Source: a bacterium 1XD42-76
GTDB lineage: Bacteria; Bacillota; Clostridia; Lachnospirales; Lachnospiraceae
DNA: 64,000 nt
Assembly: GCA_009917545.1 (NCBI GenBank)
Contig: QZDW01000014.1
Coordinates: forward strand, 1 to 64,000
Reading direction: 5' to 3'
The notes beneath the pieces are model-generated. The model made no database searches, had not been told where the DNA came from, and worked only from the letters and a program-made list of their open reading frames with translations. Below are positions 25,910 through 36,304 of this stretch, piece after piece (position 1 is the first letter of the stretch; each line of letters opens with the position of its first letter). Made by a program: the position numbers and the translations under genes.

Positions 25910-27898
25910 ATGCCAGAGTTCAAATTACAAGCCCCCTACAAGCCCACAGGCGACCAGCCGCAGGCCATCGCCGAGCTGGTCAAAGGCTTCAAGGAGGGCA
26001 ACCAATTCCAGACTTTACTAGGGGTTACGGGTTCCGGCAAGACATTTACGATGGCGAATGTCATTCAGGAATTGCAGAAGCCGACGCTGGTTATCGCCCA
26101 CAACAAGACGCTTGCGGCGCAGCTTTACGGAGAATTCAAGGAGATGTTCCCTGAGAATGCAGTGGAGTATTTTGTGTCCTACTATGACTATTACCAGCCA
26201 GAAGCCTACGTCCCGTCGACAGACACCTACATCGAGAAGGACTCCGCCATCAATGATGAGATTGATAAGCTGCGTCATTCCGCCACAGCAGCGCTGTCTG
26301 AGAGGAACGACGTGGTTATTGTGGCTTCCGTGTCCTGCATTTACGGCCTCGGCAGCCCCATTGATTACAAAGAGATGGTAATCTCTCTAAGGCCGGGGAT
26401 GGAAAAGGACAGGGATGAGGTCATTCACAAGCTGATTGATATTCAGTACATGAGGAATGACATGGATTTTAAGCGCGGCTCTTTCCGGGTACGGGGAGAC
26501 GTGCTGGAGATTTTCCCGGCCTATTCCGGAAGTGAGGCCTACCGGGTGGAATTTTTCGGTGATGAGGTGGACCGCATTACAGAGATTGATGCCCTGACCG
26601 GAGAGGTGAAGGCGCAGCTCGGACATGTGGCGATCTTTCCGGCATCCCATTATGTCGTTCCCAAGGAGAAGCTTTTGCAGGCAGCAGAGAATATCCTGGC
26701 AGAAATGAAGGAACAGGTTGCATTATTTAAACGCGAGGACAAGCTTCTGGAGGCACAGAGAATTGCAGAGCGGACGAATTTTGATGTGGAGATGATGCGG
26801 GAAACCGGTTTCTGCTCCGGCATCGAGAACTATTCCCGCCACCTGACAGGGACAGAGCCGGGCGCTCCTCCCTGTACGCTTTTGGACTACTTTCCCGAGG
26901 ATTTTTTGATTATTATCGACGAGTCCCATATCACGCTGCCCCAGGTGCGGGGGATGTATTTCGGGGACCGTTCGCGTAAGAGAACGCTGGTGGATTACGG
27001 CTTCCGCCTCCCCTCGGCCCTCGATAACCGGCCACTGTGCTTTGAGGAGTTTGAGAGCCATATCAATCAGATGTTGTTCGTATCAGCAACGCCGTCTGTC
27101 TATGAGGCCGGGCACGAGCATCTGCGGGTTGAACAGATCATCCGTCCGACCGGCCTTTTGGATCCGGAAATCTTTGTCCGTCCGGTGGAGGGACAGATTG
27201 ACGATCTGGTAGGGGAAATCAATAAAGAGACAGAAAAGCATAATAAGGTATTGATTACGACACTTACCAAGCGTATGGCAGAGGATTTGACGGATTATAT
27301 CCGTGAGGCGGGAATCCGTGTCAAATACCTCCATTCAGATATTGACACGCTGGAGCGCGCAGAGATCATCCGGGATATGCGTCTTGACGTGTTTGATGTG
27401 CTGGTAGGTATTAATCTTCTGCGGGAAGGTCTGGATATCCCGGAGATTACACTGGTAGCGATTCTGGATGCAGATAAGGAAGGATTCCTGCGTTCCGAGA
27501 CCTCTCTGATTCAGACAATCGGGCGTGCGGCCAGAAATGCAGATGGCCATGTCATTATGTATGCGGATACGATAACGGATTCCATGCGCATGGCGATTGA
27601 GGAGACGAACCGACGGCGTGAGATCCAGAAAAAATATAATGAGGAACATGGGATTACACCCCAGACGATTAAAAAAGCGGTGCGTGATCTGATTTCCATT
27701 TCCAAGGCTGCTGAGGCAGGGGATAGAGACGGCTTTAAGGAACCGGAGTCTATGGATGCCAAAGAGCTGGATAAGCTGGCCAAAGAACTGGCTAAAAAGA
27801 TGCGTCAGGCGGCAGCGGAGCTCAATTTTGAAGAGGCGGCCAGGCTGCGCGACCGTATGAAGGAAGTAAAACAGATGCTTTTGGAACTGGAAGGATGA
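25910..27898 (+). CDS. uvrB: UvrABC system protein B
   Basis: This 662-residue protein is full length for UvrB. It has Walker A GVTGSGKT near residues 38-45, the beta-hairpin region with [12 protein letters not shown], the helicase motifs [10 protein letters not shown] and IIDESH, and a C-terminal UVR motif ([16 protein letters not shown]). It opens damaged DNA for UvrC in nucleotide excision repair. TTGGAGG precedes the ATG. It is the first chromosomal gene after the ICE. Confidence 0.97.
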   Translation: MPEFKLQAPYKPTGDQPQAIAELVKGFKEGNQFQTLLGVTGSGKTFTMANVIQELQKPTLVIAHNKTLAAQLYGEFKEMFPENAVEYFVSYYDYYQPEAYVPSTDTYIEKDSAINDEIDKLRHSATAALSERNDVVIVASVSCIYGLGSPIDYKEMVISLRPGMEKDRDEVIHKLIDIQYMRNDMDFKRGSFRVRGDVLEIFPAYSGSEAYRVEFFGDEVDRITEIDALTGEVKAQLGHVAIFPASHYVVPKEKLLQAAENILAEMKEQVALFKREDKLLEAQRIAERTNFDVEMMRETGFCSGIENYSRHLTGTEPGAPPCTLLDYFPEDFLIIIDESHITLPQVRGMYFGDRSRKRTLVDYGFRLPSALDNRPLCFEEFESHINQMLFVSATPSVYEAGHEHLRVEQIIRPTGLLDPEIFVRPVEGQIDDLVGEINKETEKHNKVLITTLTKRMAEDLTDYIREAGIRVKYLHSDIDTLERAEIIRDMRLDVFDVLVGINLLREGLDIPEITLVAILDADKEGFLRSETSLIQTIGRAARNADGHVIMYADTITDSMRMAIEETNRRREIQKKYNEEHGITPQTIKKAVRDLISISKAAEAGDRDGFKEPESMDAKELDKLAKELAKKMRQAAAELNFEEAARLRDRMKEVKQMLLELEG

Positions 27899-27987
27899 TA
27901 TCGTAAAATCAGTATTGACATTGATTCTCAATGCGCATACAATGATGTTCGGAATGTATGCTGAGAAAGGGCAAAGGACAGGCTGTG

Positions 27988-28218
27988 ATGAAATTATACG
28001 AGGGAGAGATCAGAAATGCGTACACCGTTCGTTCCGTAATGGTGGAGGAAGCGATTACGAGACGGCTGGAGGCACTGGGAATCAACGAAAAAACAGAAAT
28101 TCTGGTATTAAATAAAAAGCAGAGCGGCACAATGATTATTAAAGTACGTGGAACCCGTCTTGCTTTGGGGCGCCGTATTACCGGCGGAATTGAAGTAGAG
28201 GAGGCCCGGAAGGTATGA
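27988..28218 (+). CDS. feoA: Ferrous iron transport protein A
   Basis: The protein has 76 residues from the ATG at 27,988. The SH3-like FeoA fold is indicated by RRLEALGINEKTEILVLN and GTRLALGRRITGGIEV. The stop overlaps the feoB start (ATGA). FeoA assists FeoB in Fe(II) uptake at the membrane. Longer upstream starts lack a better ribosome site. Confidence 0.85.
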   Translation: MKLYEGEIRNAYTVRSVMVEEAITRRLEALGINEKTEILVLNKKQSGTMIIKVRGTRLALGRRITGGIEVEEARKV

Positions 28219-30218
28219 GCAGGCATGAAGAGAGCAGACCGATTACCGTCTGTTTTGTCGGGAATCCGAACTGTGGAAAGACGACATTATTTAATGCGTT
28301 TACCGGATCAAGGCTTAAGGTAGCCAACTGGCCCGGCGTGACCGTTGAGCGGATTGAGGGTGAGACGAATTATAAGGGGCGAAAGATTCGTGTCATTGAC
28401 ACACCGGGGATTTACAGCCTGACCTCCTATACGATGGAGGAGCTTGTGACACGCCGGTGTATCGAAGAGGATGGGGTGGACGTGATTATCAATGTGGTGG
28501 ATGCGTCCTCCCTGGAACGTAATCTGTATCTGACATTACAGCTTCTGGAGTTAAAGAAGCCGGTGATTCTTGCACTCAATATGATGGACATTGTGGAAGA
28601 GCGGGGGATGGAGATCGACCTGCACCGTCTGCCGGAGCTGTTAGGGCACATTCCGACGGTCCCTGTTTCCGCACGCAGGCGGACAGGGCTTGATGTGCTG
28701 ATGCATGCAGTCGTCCACCATTATGAGGAGCCGCCGCAGGGGATCGTGGTTCACTACGACTCCGATATCGAGACCAGGATTCAAAAGACGGAAGAGATCC
28801 TGCATGCAAATGATCCGGAGCTTACGAATCTGAGATGGCATGCGATCAAGATGCTTGAGCGCGATCAAGAGGTTATGAAGGATCATCCGGCGGATTTGAC
28901 ATCTGTTGTGGAGGAAAGCTACGAGAAGCAGATCATAAATGAGAAATATGATTATGTGGAAGAGATCATCCGCGAATGCCTGGTGAATAAAGAAGAAAAA
29001 TCGGCGCTGACGGATAAGGCCGACCGGCTTTTAACGCATCCGGTCTGGGGGATTCCCGTATTCTTCGGGATTATGGCGCTTGTATTTTTCCTCACATTTA
29101 CGGTGGGAGATTTTCTGAAGGGCTACTTTGAGCAGGCACTGGGGATTGTCTCGGAAAGTATATTTGCGCTTCTTGCAGGGGCAAAGGTATCCTCCTGGCT
29201 GATTTCGCTGGTTGTCGACGGAATCATAGCTGGAGTAGGGGGAATCCTCACGTTTCTGCCCAATATTTTTATCCTTTTTCTGGCGCTGGCCTTTTTGGAG
29301 GACAGCGGTTACATGGCAAGAGTCGCATATGTTATGAATGAGACGATGAGTATGGTAGGACTTTCCGGCAAGGCATTTCTTCCTATGCTGCTGGGGTTTG
29401 GATGTACAGTGCCGGCTGTGATGGCAACGAGGGCGCTGGAGAGTCAGAAAGACCGTCTGAAAACGATTCTCATCACTCCATTTATGTCCTGTTCGGCCAG
29501 GCTGCCGATCTATGTCCTGTTTGCACAGCTCTTTTTTCCGGATTCGGCGATGATAGTAGCCTATTCCCTGTACCTGGTGGGTGTACTGACGGCGATTCTT
29601 ATCGCTCTGATCGTACATAAGAGTTCGAAAGATTCTTTTGAGAATGCGCTCCTCATCGAGCTTCCGGAATATAAGACGCCGAATCTGCGCACGGTGGCGA
29701 TCTATGTGTGGGATAAGGTAAAAGATTATCTGACTAAGGCCGGTACGACGATCTTTCTGGCTTCTATCGTGCTCTGGTTTGTGCTAAATACCGGTCCGCA
29801 GGGGGTTGTAACAGATGTGGCTGAGAGCTTTGCCGCCAAATTCGGGCACATGCTGGTTCCTGTATTGAGACCGGCAGGGCTTGGAAGCTGGCAGATCGCA
29901 GTAGCGCTGATCTCCGGAATCTCTGCCAAGGAGGTCGTGGTATCGAGCTTTTCCGTGCTTTATGGTATTAGCAATATTAATTCACCGGCAGGGCTTGCGG
30001 AGCTGACAGGCATCTTGTCTGCCTCCGGCTTTGGCAGCGTAAATGCATATGCGCTGATGATTTTCTGCCTTTTATATACGCCGTGTATTGCGGCGATCGC
30101 TACGATCCGGCGGGAAACGCAGTCGATAAAATGGACGCTGGGAATGGTGCTGTTTCAGCTTGTCCTGGCTTGGTTGGGTGCAGTGGCCGTGTTCCAGATC
30201 GGGAGCCGGATTTTTTAG
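28215..30218 (+). CDS. feoB: Ferrous iron transport protein B
   Basis: The protein has 667 residues. An N-terminal G-protein domain carries GNPNCGKTTLF (G1) near residues 17-27, DTPGIYSLTSY (G3) and LALNMMDI (G4). A helical spacer follows, then a membrane part with gate motifs (GCTVPAVMATR; SCSARLPIYVLF). It transports Fe(II). It is coupled to feoA by a 4-base overlap. No Fur-type box could be confirmed by eye. Confidence 0.96.
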   Translation: MSRHEESRPITVCFVGNPNCGKTTLFNAFTGSRLKVANWPGVTVERIEGETNYKGRKIRVIDTPGIYSLTSYTMEELVTRRCIEEDGVDVIINVVDASSLERNLYLTLQLLELKKPVILALNMMDIVEERGMEIDLHRLPELLGHIPTVPVSARRRTGLDVLMHAVVHHYEEPPQGIVVHYDSDIETRIQKTEEILHANDPELTNLRWHAIKMLERDQEVMKDHPADLTSVVEESYEKQIINEKYDYVEEIIRECLVNKEEKSALTDKADRLLTHPVWGIPVFFGIMALVFFLTFTVGDFLKGYFEQALGIVSESIFALLAGAKVSSWLISLVVDGIIAGVGGILTFLPNIFILFLALAFLEDSGYMARVAYVMNETMSMVGLSGKAFLPMLLGFGCTVPAVMATRALESQKDRLKTILITPFMSCSARLPIYVLFAQLFFPDSAMIVAYSLYLVGVLTAILIALIVHKSSKDSFENALLIELPEYKTPNLRTVAIYVWDKVKDYLTKAGTTIFLASIVLWFVLNTGPQGVVTDVAESFAAKFGHMLVPVLRPAGLGSWQIAVALISGISAKEVVVSSFSVLYGISNINSPAGLAELTGILSASGFGSVNAYALMIFCLLYTPCIAAIATIRRETQSIKWTLGMVLFQLVLAWLGAVAVFQIGSRIF

Positions 30219-30267
30219 GGAACGGGTAACGCAGGAATAATATAGTAAAAGCGAGGAATATGAAGGG

Positions 30268-31026
30268 ATGCAGGAAAAGAAATTGCTGGATACCGTGATG
30301 CTGGCAGGCGAGCTGATGTTATCCGGTGGAGCAGAGGTCTACCGGGTTGAGGATACAATGAACCATATGTTAAAGCGTTCCGGATACCAGGATGCGGAGG
30401 TGATCGCCTTTGTGACGGGGATTTTTGTAACCTTGAGTGATCCCCAAAAGGAAACCTTGACATTGACAAGGAGAATCCGCCAGAGAGGAACGAACATAAA
30501 CAGGATATACCGCGTCAATGATATTTCCAGACGCTTTTGCTGCGACTCGATGTCAGTTGACGACGCATATGCGGAGTTAAAAGAGATTCAGGCAGAGGTA
30601 CTCTACAGCCCGCTGATGAAAGTGATCGGTACACTCAGCGTACCCCCGTGTTTTTCTCCTATGTTTGGCGGGAATGCTTTGGATTTCTTTGCATGTGCGC
30701 TGGTCGGAGTTTGCCTCGCCATAGCAGACAGGCTGTGCAGGAGAATTCGGCTGAATGATTTCTGCAGCAGTGCCTGCGGCTCCTTCGTGGTGGCATTTTC
30801 TGCTCTTCTCATCAATCGCTATCTCCTGAAGGCCGCTAATTCGGACGTCATGATAATCAGCAGCATTATGCCGCTCGTGCCGGGGGTGACCTTTACCACG
30901 GCGATCCGCGATGTCCTGAATGGAGACTATTCCGCCGGTACGGCAAGGATCCTGGAGGCGTCGGTCATAGCGCTTGCGGTAGCAGCAGGTGTCGGCGGCG
31001 GTATGATGCTGTTCCGCACATTATAG
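30268..31026 (+). CDS. Threonine/serine exporter, large subunit (ThrE N-terminal type)
   Basis: The protein has 252 residues. A cytosolic N-terminal domain has LAGELMLSGGAEVYRVEDTM, the DUF1212/ThrE signature, followed by four or five membrane spans with MPLVPGVTFTTAIRD. With the next gene it makes a split ThrE exporter. A GAAGGG site precedes the ATG. Confidence 0.88.
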   Translation: MQEKKLLDTVMLAGELMLSGGAEVYRVEDTMNHMLKRSGYQDAEVIAFVTGIFVTLSDPQKETLTLTRRIRQRGTNINRIYRVNDISRRFCCDSMSVDDAYAELKEIQAEVLYSPLMKVIGTLSVPPCFSPMFGGNALDFFACALVGVCLAIADRLCRRIRLNDFCSSACGSFVVAFSALLINRYLLKAANSDVMIISSIMPLVPGVTFTTAIRDVLNGDYSAGTARILEASVIALAVAAGVGGGMMLFRTL

Positions 31027-31035
31027 GAGGCCGGT

Positions 31036-31479
31036 ATGATTATTGAGATTTTGAGCGCTTTTTTTTCTGTCTATGTATTTACAATGCTGCTGGAGGTTCC
31101 CAGATGCTATAAGATTCATTCCGCAGTTGCGGGAGCGGTCTGCTGGTATGTGTATCTTTTGATGCGGGACAGAGGCAGCAGCCCGATGGCGGCTACGTTT
31201 TATTCGATGTTAGTCGTTGCGCTTATCAGCCACATCCTTGCGAGATATCTGAAAGCACCAATGACAGTATTTCTGGTGTCCGGTTTTCTGCCAGTTGTGC
31301 CAGGAACCGCCATTTACCGATGTGTATATTACCTGCTCCTCAATGATACGGAGCTGAGTACACATTATCTGATCGAGACGGTCCAGATCGCCGGGGCGAT
31401 CGCGATGGCAGTATTCATCATGGATTCCGTGTTCCGGCTTGTTCAGGTATATCATGAGAACCGGAAGGCCATATCCTGA
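31036..31479 (+). CDS. Threonine/serine exporter, small subunit (ThrE C-terminal type)
   Basis: The protein has 147 residues with four membrane spans and the SGFLPVVPGTAIYR motif that mirrors the large subunit. GGAGG lies before the ATG, 9 bases after the previous stop. The 3' end overlaps the convergent gene at 31,418 by 62 bases. Confidence 0.85.
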   Translation: MIIEILSAFFSVYVFTMLLEVPRCYKIHSAVAGAVCWYVYLLMRDRGSSPMAATFYSMLVVALISHILARYLKAPMTVFLVSGFLPVVPGTAIYRCVYYLLLNDTELSTHYLIETVQIAGAIAMAVFIMDSVFRLVQVYHENRKAIS

Positions 31480-32359
31480 TGGCATGATTACTCCGGGAAT
31501 AGATATACAGCTCATCCGACAGGATTTCTTCCGGCGCGACTTCTTCCTGATTGATTGTGTGAATCATATGCTGGATGATGGTACAGTCAGGGGCTTTGGT
31601 GCATGCAAGTAAGAGTACTTCATGAATACTGGACGGGAGAATGAGAATATCGGATTCCATTTGATCGGCGAAATGTTCGATCACATTTTCATAGAGCATA
31701 CAGGAAGCGCCGTGGATTCCAGTGTGATTGGTAAGAAGATAGAGCGCAGGGGGAAAGGATGGTCCGGCGCCTGATAATGGTGTCTGCGGCCGGATCTCTG
31801 CGATTACATTTTCCAGGCTTTCGATGCGTGCAGGAAACAGATGGGGGGTATTTTCCCTGGCAATGGCGAGCAGTTCTCCAGCGGACCAGTTCCACAGGCT
31901 GGCCTGATGGTTGTGAATCAGAGCCCCTACCTGACGATTCGCATCTGAGCCGAGATGGAGGAAAAAAACGATAGCCAGGTCAAGGAACGGAATCCACGGG
32001 ACATCCTCTAAAAGTGATTTGTTGGAGGCCTGAGAAACAAGGCGATAGGCAATATGCGCCCTGGCAGCTTCTGGCTCACGAAGCCTGTCCAGCAGATCGT
32101 CAGATACAGGGACCTCTTCGCTCAGACAGTGCAGCACAGCTTTGGTGATTGCTTCAAGGGAAGTCCCTTTTTGTAACTGCTCAAATAAAGGTTCGAGATA
32201 AATGATGGGGGCACAGGAGGAAAATGGAAGTGTGATACAGAGCGCGTCCAGAAGAATCCCGTTATTTTTCAGGACCTTTTCCTTTTTTACGACAGCATCA
32301 TTTTCAAGGGAAAGAGAGACCGCATGGTGAACAGCATGACAGAAGGATGCATAATTCAT
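31418..32359 (-). CDS. DUF5688-like protein
   Basis: This is a 313-residue soluble protein. The second half contains PALYLLTNHTGIHGASCMLY and DILILPSSIHEVLLL, which match my memory of DUF5688, a family frequent in Lachnospiraceae with unknown role. The stop lies 62 bases inside the convergent ThrE small-subunit gene, an unusual tail overlap. The tRNA-Arg gene lies just upstream on the same strand. Confidence 0.65.
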   Translation of the reverse strand: MNYASFCHAVHHAVSLSLENDAVVKKEKVLKNNGILLDALCITLPFSSCAPIIYLEPLFEQLQKGTSLEAITKAVLHCLSEEVPVSDDLLDRLREPEAARAHIAYRLVSQASNKSLLEDVPWIPFLDLAIVFFLHLGSDANRQVGALIHNHQASLWNWSAGELLAIARENTPHLFPARIESLENVIAEIRPQTPLSGAGPSFPPALYLLTNHTGIHGASCMLYENVIEHFADQMESDILILPSSIHEVLLLACTKAPDCTIIQHMIHTINQEEVAPEEILSDELYIYSRSNHAIRIWPSGSHDIPEQAGTRNP

Positions 32360-32437
32360 AGAAATACCTCCGAATAGAATTGATAAAAAGACTGAATGAA
32401 GAAATGAAAATTTGAAATGATGAATTAAATGTTAAAA

Positions 32438-32509
32438 TGCATCTGATAGGAATCGAACCTACGCACGCGGCTCCGGAGGCCACTGCTCTATCCACTGAGC
32501 TACAGATGC
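32438..32509 (-). tRNA. tRNA-Arg (anticodon CCG)
   Basis: Read on the minus strand, GCATCTG pairs with CAGATGC (acceptor stem). It has a GCTC/GAGC D-stem and an anticodon stem GTGGC/GCCGC around loop CTCCGGA (anticodon CCG). The T arm is GTAGG-TTCGATT-CCTAT. The length is 72 bases without CCA. All four stems form. Confidence 0.93.
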
Positions 32510-32690
32510 ATCTCTAATATCATACAACATTTTATTTTATCTTGCAAGTAGTTATTTGACGTTTTTTACTTTTTTTTGAGCCGTTGTTTTTGTAATGGTT
32601 TAGACGCACAGGAAGATGCATTTCAGAACCACCATTATTTTCAGACCCTGACAGATGAAAGCAGGAGAAAACAGACAGGAGACAATAACC

Positions 32691-33716
32691 ATGAATGTAG
32701 CAGATTTCAATTTTGATTTGCCCAAGGAGCTGATTGCGCAGGATCCGCTGGAGGACAGGGCCGCGTCCAGGCTTCTTGTCCTCAGAAAAGAGACAGGGAC
32801 GGTCGAGCACCGTCATTTCAGGGATATCCTGCAATTTCTGAAAAAAGGCGATTGCCTTGTGATTAACGATACGAAGGTGATACCGGCACGTCTCATGGGG
32901 CACAAGGAAGAGACAAACGCAGGCATTGAAGTTCTGCTTTTAAAAAGGAAATCAGAACGAGTGTGGGAAACATTAGTGCGTCCGGGAAAGAAAATGAGGA
33001 CAGGGGCCAGAGTGGTTTTTGGGGAAGGACTGTTAAAAGGGACAGTAATCGGCATGGCGGAAGAGGGAAACCGCCTGATCGAATTTGAGTATGAGGGGAT
33101 TTTTGAGGAAATTCTTGATAAGCTGGGGCAGATGCCGCTTCCGCCTTATATCACGCACGAACTGAAGGACAGAAACCGTTACCAGACCGTTTATGCAAAA
33201 CATGACGGCTCTGCGGCGGCGCCGACGGCCGGACTGCATTTTACAAAGGAACTTTTGGAAGAGATTGAGGCAATGGGTGTCTTAATTGCCCATGTGACGC
33301 TCCACGTGGGGCTCGGGACGTTCCGCCCGGTGAAGGTGGAAACGATCGAGGAGCATCATATGCATTCGGAATACTATATGGTCGGCGAGGAAGCGGCAGC
33401 AAAGATTAACCAGACAAAGGCAGCAGGAGGACGCGTTATCTGCGTGGGGACAACGAGCTGCCGGACTCTGGAATCGGCTTCAGGGGAGGACGGGATCCTG
33501 CGTGCAGGAAGCGGCTGGACGGATATCTTTATCTATCCGGGATATTCGTTTAAACTCGTGGACTGCCTGATTACAAACTTCCACCTGCCAGAGTCTACGC
33601 TTGTGATGCTGGTGTCTGCGCTGGCTGGCCGGGAGCATATTTTGAATGCCTATCAGGAGGCAGTGCAAGAGCGCTACCGGTTTTTCAGTTTTGGGGATGC
33701 CATGATAATTTTGTGA
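32691..33716 (+). CDS. queA: S-adenosylmethionine:tRNA ribosyltransferase-isomerase
   Basis: The protein has 341 residues from the ATG at 32,691; this start gives the usual QueA length and the N-terminus [16 protein letters not shown]. Conserved blocks are [28 protein letters not shown] and [14 protein letters not shown]. It makes epoxyqueuosine in tRNA wobble modification. A strong terminator follows directly. Confidence 0.96.
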   Translation: MNVADFNFDLPKELIAQDPLEDRAASRLLVLRKETGTVEHRHFRDILQFLKKGDCLVINDTKVIPARLMGHKEETNAGIEVLLLKRKSERVWETLVRPGKKMRTGARVVFGEGLLKGTVIGMAEEGNRLIEFEYEGIFEEILDKLGQMPLPPYITHELKDRNRYQTVYAKHDGSAAAPTAGLHFTKELLEEIEAMGVLIAHVTLHVGLGTFRPVKVETIEEHHMHSEYYMVGEEAAAKINQTKAAGGRVICVGTTSCRTLESASGEDGILRAGSGWTDIFIYPGYSFKLVDCLITNFHLPESTLVMLVSALAGREHILNAYQEAVQERYRFFSFGDAMIIL

Positions 33717-33720
33717 CACA

Positions 33721-33762
33721 AAATGCCCGAACCGTGCGGCTGCACAGTCCGGGCATTTTACA
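33721..33762. terminator. Bidirectional terminator after queA
   Basis: AAATGCCCG pairs with CGGGCATTTT with an inner ACCGTGC/GCACaGT stem. A/T runs on both sides let it serve queA and the minus-strand relic. Confidence 0.85.
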
Positions 33763-34330
33763 AAAAAGAGGATGGGGCTGCCAGCCGGAAGGGCAGCCCT
33801 TTTTCTGTCAGCATTTCAATAAATGTTTTCATCGCATAGCTGATATAACAGTGATTCCTGTAGGCCGGCCAGGTATCTCTTAAGGCCAGTCTGTTGTTGA
33901 TCTTATAGAAGCAGAGTCTGCTGTTTTTGAATGAATCCTCTACCAGCATATTGCTCAGAATCGCGGCTCCGATTCCCATACTGGCAAAGTTATAGGATAC
34001 CGCCGACTGCTCCGGTTCCATAGCGATTTCGGAAACCATGTGGCATTCCTGAAACAGGCTGTCAACGCATTGACGCAGATAGTTCCCGTTTCGCAGCATC
34101 AGAAACGGAACGCCCGCAAAGTCGTTTAGACTTACACACATATCGACAGGCACATCAAAGATGCCTGTTTTAAGCATGCTCGGTGGAAGGCGTTTTTGCT
34201 GATGTGCCTGATTTACATCAAAGCCTTCCGGTACGGCAGGCACCAGATGCTCATGATAGCACAGGATGGAGGTATCTGTCATGATTACGGCTATCTGCCT
34301 GTTGGAAGGGCGGAAATATTTTCCGGGCAA
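33758..34330 (-). pseudogene. LysR-type regulator, C-terminal half only
   Basis: The 190-residue frame matches the second part of a LysR effector domain (LVPAVPEGFDVNQAH; SYNFASMGIGAAILSNMLV; a TWPAYRNHCYISYAMKTFIEML end). There is no helix-turn-helix. Sequence upstream at about 34,330-34,350 switches to a plus-strand transporter relic, so the 5' half was lost. Confidence 0.65.
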
Positions 34331-34349
34331 TGCAGCAGGCAGGAAAAAG

Positions 34350-34824
34350 CTCGCAATGTCCGTAAAAAAGTCCTGCTATTCCAGCGGAGGGACTTCCGTG
34401 ATGGATCTGGCAGGGAGCAGCGCGCTGGTTGCTATTGGTTTTGGCAATGACTTCCAGGCTCTGATAAACAGCCTGAACATGCTATCGTTTCTGAATTATA
34501 CTCTGTGAGGGTATTATCATTGTGTTACTCTGCGGCCCCTTGGGAGCATCCCAGGCAACCGTCTGCATTGGGCTGGTCGTATTTTCAATCTTCGTTGGAG
34601 CAGGCATCAACCCGGTGATGGCTGTCGTGGTCTTTCTGATTATTGCTTCGACGGAAGGCACAATGCCGCCAAGCACAGCTCCGGCTCTGATTTCCTGCGG
34701 GATTACAGAAGTCGAGGATGTAAAAGTGATCTATAAGCCAATGGTACTTCATTATGTAATTCCGATTATGATGATTGGCATGCTGTTGGCTCTGAATCTG
34801 CTGCCGGTTTTCTGCGGCGTTTAA
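34350..34824 (+). pseudogene. Transporter permease relic (possibly TRAP-type)
   Basis: One frame gives DLAGSSALVAIGFGNDFQAL and ends at a TGA near 34,508. A second frame from about 34,522 gives three hydrophobic segments including STEGTMPPSTAPALISCGI and MVLHYVIPIMMIGMLLALN. A stop plus a shift separates them, and the N-terminal majority of any permease is absent. The TRAP large-permease label is a weak guess. Confidence 0.5.
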
Positions 34825-34834
34825 GGAGGTGCCT

Positions 34835-35058
34835 GTGAAAATGGAAAAATTTTGGACATACTGTTTCTGATGATAATGGCTGTATTAATTCTTCTGGGCG
34901 CGTTCCTTGTCTTTAGGCAGCTTTTGTCTGCGTTTCTGCTCAATGGAGCTCTGGCCGTATCGCTAAAGGCCTGGCTGTTCAAACCGGCCTGTGCAGTCAG
35001 CGCTACCGTATGTATGTTGTCCTTTTTTATGCATTATTTCAAACCGAAAGAAAAATGA
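34835..35058 (+). pseudogene. Small membrane protein relic
   Basis: AAGGAGGTG precedes a GTG at 34,835, but that frame stops after 11 codons. A second frame from about 34,852 is open to 35,058 with two membrane spans (DILFLMIMAVLILLGAF and later). Adding one base in the TTTT run at 34,850 joins them. It follows the permease relic and was probably its partner. Confidence 0.5.
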
Positions 35059-35425
35059 ATGAAAAAACACTGTAACCGATTTTACATTTTGCGCCTTGTC
35101 AAAAGACCAAGGTCAGATGACAGGCAGCGGCCCTTCGGATGCACAGCAATTATAGAAGAAGAACAAGCGGATAGCATCATCAAAAGAGTGAATCCCATAC
35201 ATGTCAATAGGAAAAGCCGCAGAAAATAAAATTTTGATTGAGATACGCCTCTGAAGGTGATATAATTTTTCCGTGAACCCATATTTTCCTAATAAGATAA
35301 GGGCTGGCATTTATCATAAGACGACCGGCGCAAAAGACAAAACAGAAGATAGAGTCTTTGAGAGACGGCCAGAACGGGAAGTAACGGTTTGACAGACCGA
35401 AGAGCTTCCGGAAGGGAAGATTACA
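35059..35425 (+). other. Intergenic, no supported gene
   Basis: These 367 bases hold no frame with a ribosome site and no convincing promoter, apart from a possible leader for the next gene (GGAAGGGAAGA before the TTG at 35,426). They look like the end of the decayed locus to the left. Confidence 0.4.
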
Positions 35426-36304
35426 TTGGAAGAAACAATACGATTAAATAAGTATTTGAGTGACGCCGGGATCTGTTCCAGGCGTGAGGCGGACCGCCTC
35501 ATTGAGTCGGGAAAAATCCTGGTGGACGGACAGACGGCGAGCGTGGGCATGCGGATTATGCCGGGGCAGACGGTAGTCTGCGATGGTAAGACGGTTGGCG
35601 GAAAAGAGACTCCGGTATTCCTGGCGGTTTACAAGCCTAAAGGGATTATATGTACGACATCTGACAAAGATCATGGAGAAAATATCGTGGATTTTCTCGC
35701 TTATCCGCGGCGCATTTATCCGGTAGGGCGCCTCGATAAGGATTCGGAAGGACTCCTTTTGATGACGAATCAGGGGGACATGGTAAATAAGATTCTGCGA
35801 TCGGGTAATTCTCACGAAAAGGAATATGCCGTTGCAGTCAGTAAACCGGTGACGGAGGAATTTTTGGAAAAGATGTGTGCGGGTGTATGGCTGGAGCCGC
35901 TGGGAATGACGACAAAGCCGTGCCGTGCCTGGAAAACAGGGCCGCATACCTTTCATATTGTGCTGACGCAGGGATTAAACCGGCAGATACGCTGGATGTG
36001 CCGGGCGCTTGATTACCATGTGGTGAATTTAAAACGCATACGCATTATGAATATAAAGCTGGGCAATCTAAAACGGGGAGAGTACCGGGAGCTGTCAAAA
36101 GAGGAGCTTCGGGAGCTTGAGCGGATGCTAAAGGATTCTACAAATCTTCCGTTTAAAGAAGCTGCCAGACAGGCGGCCGGTCAGGCATATAAGGAGCAGA
36201 AGCATGGAAGAAAAACTGAAACGGATACGGGAGCTTACAGCCAGACTTTCCGAGGCGGCGCGCGCCTATTATCAGGAAAGTCGGGAGATCATGAGCAACC
36301 ATGA
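35426..36304 (+). CDS. rluF: 23S rRNA pseudouridine synthase, RluF-like
   Basis: The protein has 292 residues with a TTG start. An S4 domain covers about 1-60 (RLNKYLSDAGICSRREAD). The catalytic GRLDKDSEGLLLMTN holds the Asp, and GLNRQIRWMCRALDYHV follows. The NKILRSGNSHEKEY run is RluF-type. The last 35 codons overlap ligA by 101 bases in another frame. That suggests the original stop was lost or that the C-terminal tail is shifted. Confidence 0.85.
   Translation: MEETIRLNKYLSDAGICSRREADRLIESGKILVDGQTASVGMRIMPGQTVVCDGKTVGGKETPVFLAVYKPKGIICTTSDKDHGENIVDFLAYPRRIYPVGRLDKDSEGLLLMTNQGDMVNKILRSGNSHEKEYAVAVSKPVTEEFLEKMCAGVWLEPLGMTTKPCRAWKTGPHTFHIVLTQGLNRQIRWMCRALDYHVVNLKRIRIMNIKLGNLKRGEYRELSKEELRELERMLKDSTNLPFKEAARQAAGQAYKEQKHGRKTETDTGAYSQTFRGGARLLSGKSGDHEQP

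Noticed and set aside
27335-27931. A 198-residue minus-strand frame inside uvrB
   Set aside because: It is the shadow of an intact conserved gene in a high-constraint region.
32436-32520. tRNA-Arg as the ICE attachment site
   Set aside because: The element ends before uvrB, more than 6 kb away, and no repeat of the tRNA 3' end was seen.
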